This document shows positions 4,681 through 5,877 of a DNA stretch of 5,877 bases, in pieces; positions within the stretch are counted from its first letter, which is position 1, and each line of letters begins with the position of its first letter. The position numbers and the translations under genes are program-made. Under the pieces are notes generated by a model, which searched no databases, was not told where the DNA came from, and saw only the letters and a list, made by a program, of their open reading frames with translations. The stretch is from an uncultured Alphaproteobacteria bacterium (lineage in GTDB: Bacteria; Pseudomonadota; Alphaproteobacteria; Rs-D84), in assembly GCA_947589625.1 (NCBI GenBank), contig CANQCM010000064.1:1-5877 (forward strand). The letters run 5' to 3'.

Positions 4681-5877
4681 TTATACAAACAGATTTAATT
4701 GTTGTGTGTTATTTGGTTGCGCAACCTTGGTGGTTTTATGCGTACTGGGCGAAATTGATTGCGCCGCGGCGCATGGCGCACCATTGGATTCCAGATTATC
4801 CAGCACCGCCTGAGCCCGCGCGACAACAGATTCGGGCATACCTGCCATTTTTGCGACATGAATACCATAAGAACGGCTGGCAACACCTGCAACTATTTTA
4901 TGCATAAATATAATTTCGTTATTATGTTCGCGCACATCAATGGTCAGGCAACTGACATCTGATAATTTATCAGGCGCATCACCCACCAATGCCGTCAATT
5001 CATGATAATGCGTTGCAAACAGTGCGCGCGGCTGTAATTGATTCAGATATTCTAACACCGCCTGTGCAATTGCCATACCGTCATATGTCGCAGTACCGCG
5101 CCCTATTTCATCAAAAATTATAAAAGATTGTTTTGTTGCGCGGCGCAATATGTTTGCAGTTTCTGTCATTTCAACCATAAATGTTGATTGACCTGCCGCC
5201 AGATTATCAGACGCGCCCACGCGTGAAAATAACTGGTCGCAAATGCCAATGGTTGCGCGCGTGGCTGGCACAAATGACCCCAGATGCGCCAACACAACCA
5301 ACAACGCATTTTGGCGCAGATATGTTGATTTACCTGCCATATTAGGGCCTGTCAATAACGCGATAGATTTAACATCTAGGTTACAATCATTTTTCACAAA
5401 ATTATCACCACGCGCGCGCAATACATATTCAATCACAGGGTGACGCCCACCAACAACATCAAAAGAAATATCATTTGTGATTTCTGGTCGCACCCAAGAA
5501 TACTTTTGCGCACATACCGCCAGCGCATAGAAAACATCTAAATCTGCGAATAAATCGGCCGTATTCAAAATGTCGTCTGAAATTTCGCGAATCTGGTTTA
5601 TGAAATCAGATACAATTTGTGCCTCGATGCCTGCTGCGCGTTCGGCGGCACTGCGCACATTGTTATCTAAATCAATCAGTTGCGGTGTGGTAAATCGCAT
5701 GTTCCCAGACATTGTTTGCCGATGTATAAATCCTGATTCTGGGCGCATTAGATTATCTGCACGAATGGACGGGACTTCAATAAAATAACCCAAGATATTA
5801 TTGTATTTTATTTTCAGTGTATGAACGCCTGTTTGGGTCGCATATTGTGATTGCAGTGACGCGATTGTTTCGCGCGC
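4681..5877 (-). CDS. mutS: DNA mismatch repair protein MutS, C-terminal part (cut by window edge)
   Basis: The frame is open to the right edge, giving the last 398 residues; the true start is outside the window. MutS recognises base mismatches and small loops and uses ATP to recruit MutL. The segment begins in the lever and clamp region (LKIKYNNILGYFIEV, about residues 21-35). It then contains the ATPase: Walker A GPNMAGKST (177-185), the signature GQSTFMVEMTET (229-240), Walker B FIIFDEIGRGTATYDG (252-267, Asp256 and Glu257) and the switch ATHYHEL (288-294). The mismatch-binding domain lies off the window. The protein ends in a linker of about 35 residues and QLNLF (393-397), a good match to the beta sliding clamp-binding motif, with one residue after it. 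The small C-terminal tetramerisation domain that E. coli MutS has after its clamp motif is missing. The first in-window codon used by automatic callers (5793) is an internal TTG Leu, not a start. Confidence 0.97.
   Translation of the reverse strand, partial: ARETIASLQSQYATQTGVHTLKIKYNNILGYFIEVPSIRADNLMRPESGFIHRQTMSGNMRFTTPQLIDLDNNVRSAAERAAGIEAQIVSDFINQIREISDDILNTADLFADLDVFYALAVCAQKYSWVRPEITNDISFDVVGGRHPVIEYVLRARGDNFVKNDCNLDVKSIALLTGPNMAGKSTYLRQNALLVVLAHLGSFVPATRATIGICDQLFSRVGASDNLAAGQSTFMVEMTETANILRRATKQSFIIFDEIGRGTATYDGMAIAQAVLEYLNQLQPRALFATHYHELTALVGDAPDKLSDVSCLTIDVREHNNEIIFMHKIVAGVASRSYGIHVAKMAGMPESVVARAQAVLDNLESNGAPCAAAQSISPSTHKTTKVAQPNNTQQLNLFV

Noticed and set aside
1..5877. CRISPR arrays, insertion sequences, long direct repeats, prophage or defence genes
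   Set aside because: None was seen on either strand. The window is mostly conserved core genes.

Overview
This is a compact bacterial chromosomal window in which every recognisable gene lies on the minus strand. Read in transcription order (right to left) it holds: the C-terminal part of mutS (cut by the right edge), truB, rpsO, pnp, a YbaB/EbfC-family gene, tRNA-Val(UAC), a structured RNA segment ending in an intrinsic terminator, and the N-terminal part of a family 2 glycosyltransferase (cut by the left edge). The protein sequences, especially PNPase, and the truB-rpsO-pnp order suggest a proteobacterium, most likely an uncultured alphaproteobacterium with moderately AT-rich DNA. This placement is inferred by eye, not by search.

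Right part (5877 to 3521): mutS, truB and rpsO are packed with gaps of 2 and 15 bases and look like one transcription unit joining mismatch repair, tRNA pseudouridylation and ribosomal protein uS15. It ends in a strong hairpin terminator right after rpsO.

Middle part (3520 to 820): pnp has its own likely promoter. A long imperfect hairpin sits at the predicted 5' end of its mRNA. This matches the E. coli rpsO-terminator-pnp layout, in which RNase III and PNPase autoregulate pnp. A YbaB-like gene follows pnp after a short stem-loop.

Left part (819 to 1): tRNA-Val is a self-contained unit with a near-consensus promoter and a textbook terminator. Immediately after it a second promoter appears to start an RNA of about 215 nt. 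That RNA can fold into a closed multi-branched structure and ends in an intrinsic terminator only about 20 bases before the glycosyltransferase start codon. A perfect 9-base inverted repeat allows an alternative fold that would compete with the terminator. The segment therefore looks like either an undescribed attenuator or riboswitch-like leader of the glycosyltransferase gene, or a free-standing small RNA such as a 6S-like RNA. It is the most interesting element in the window.
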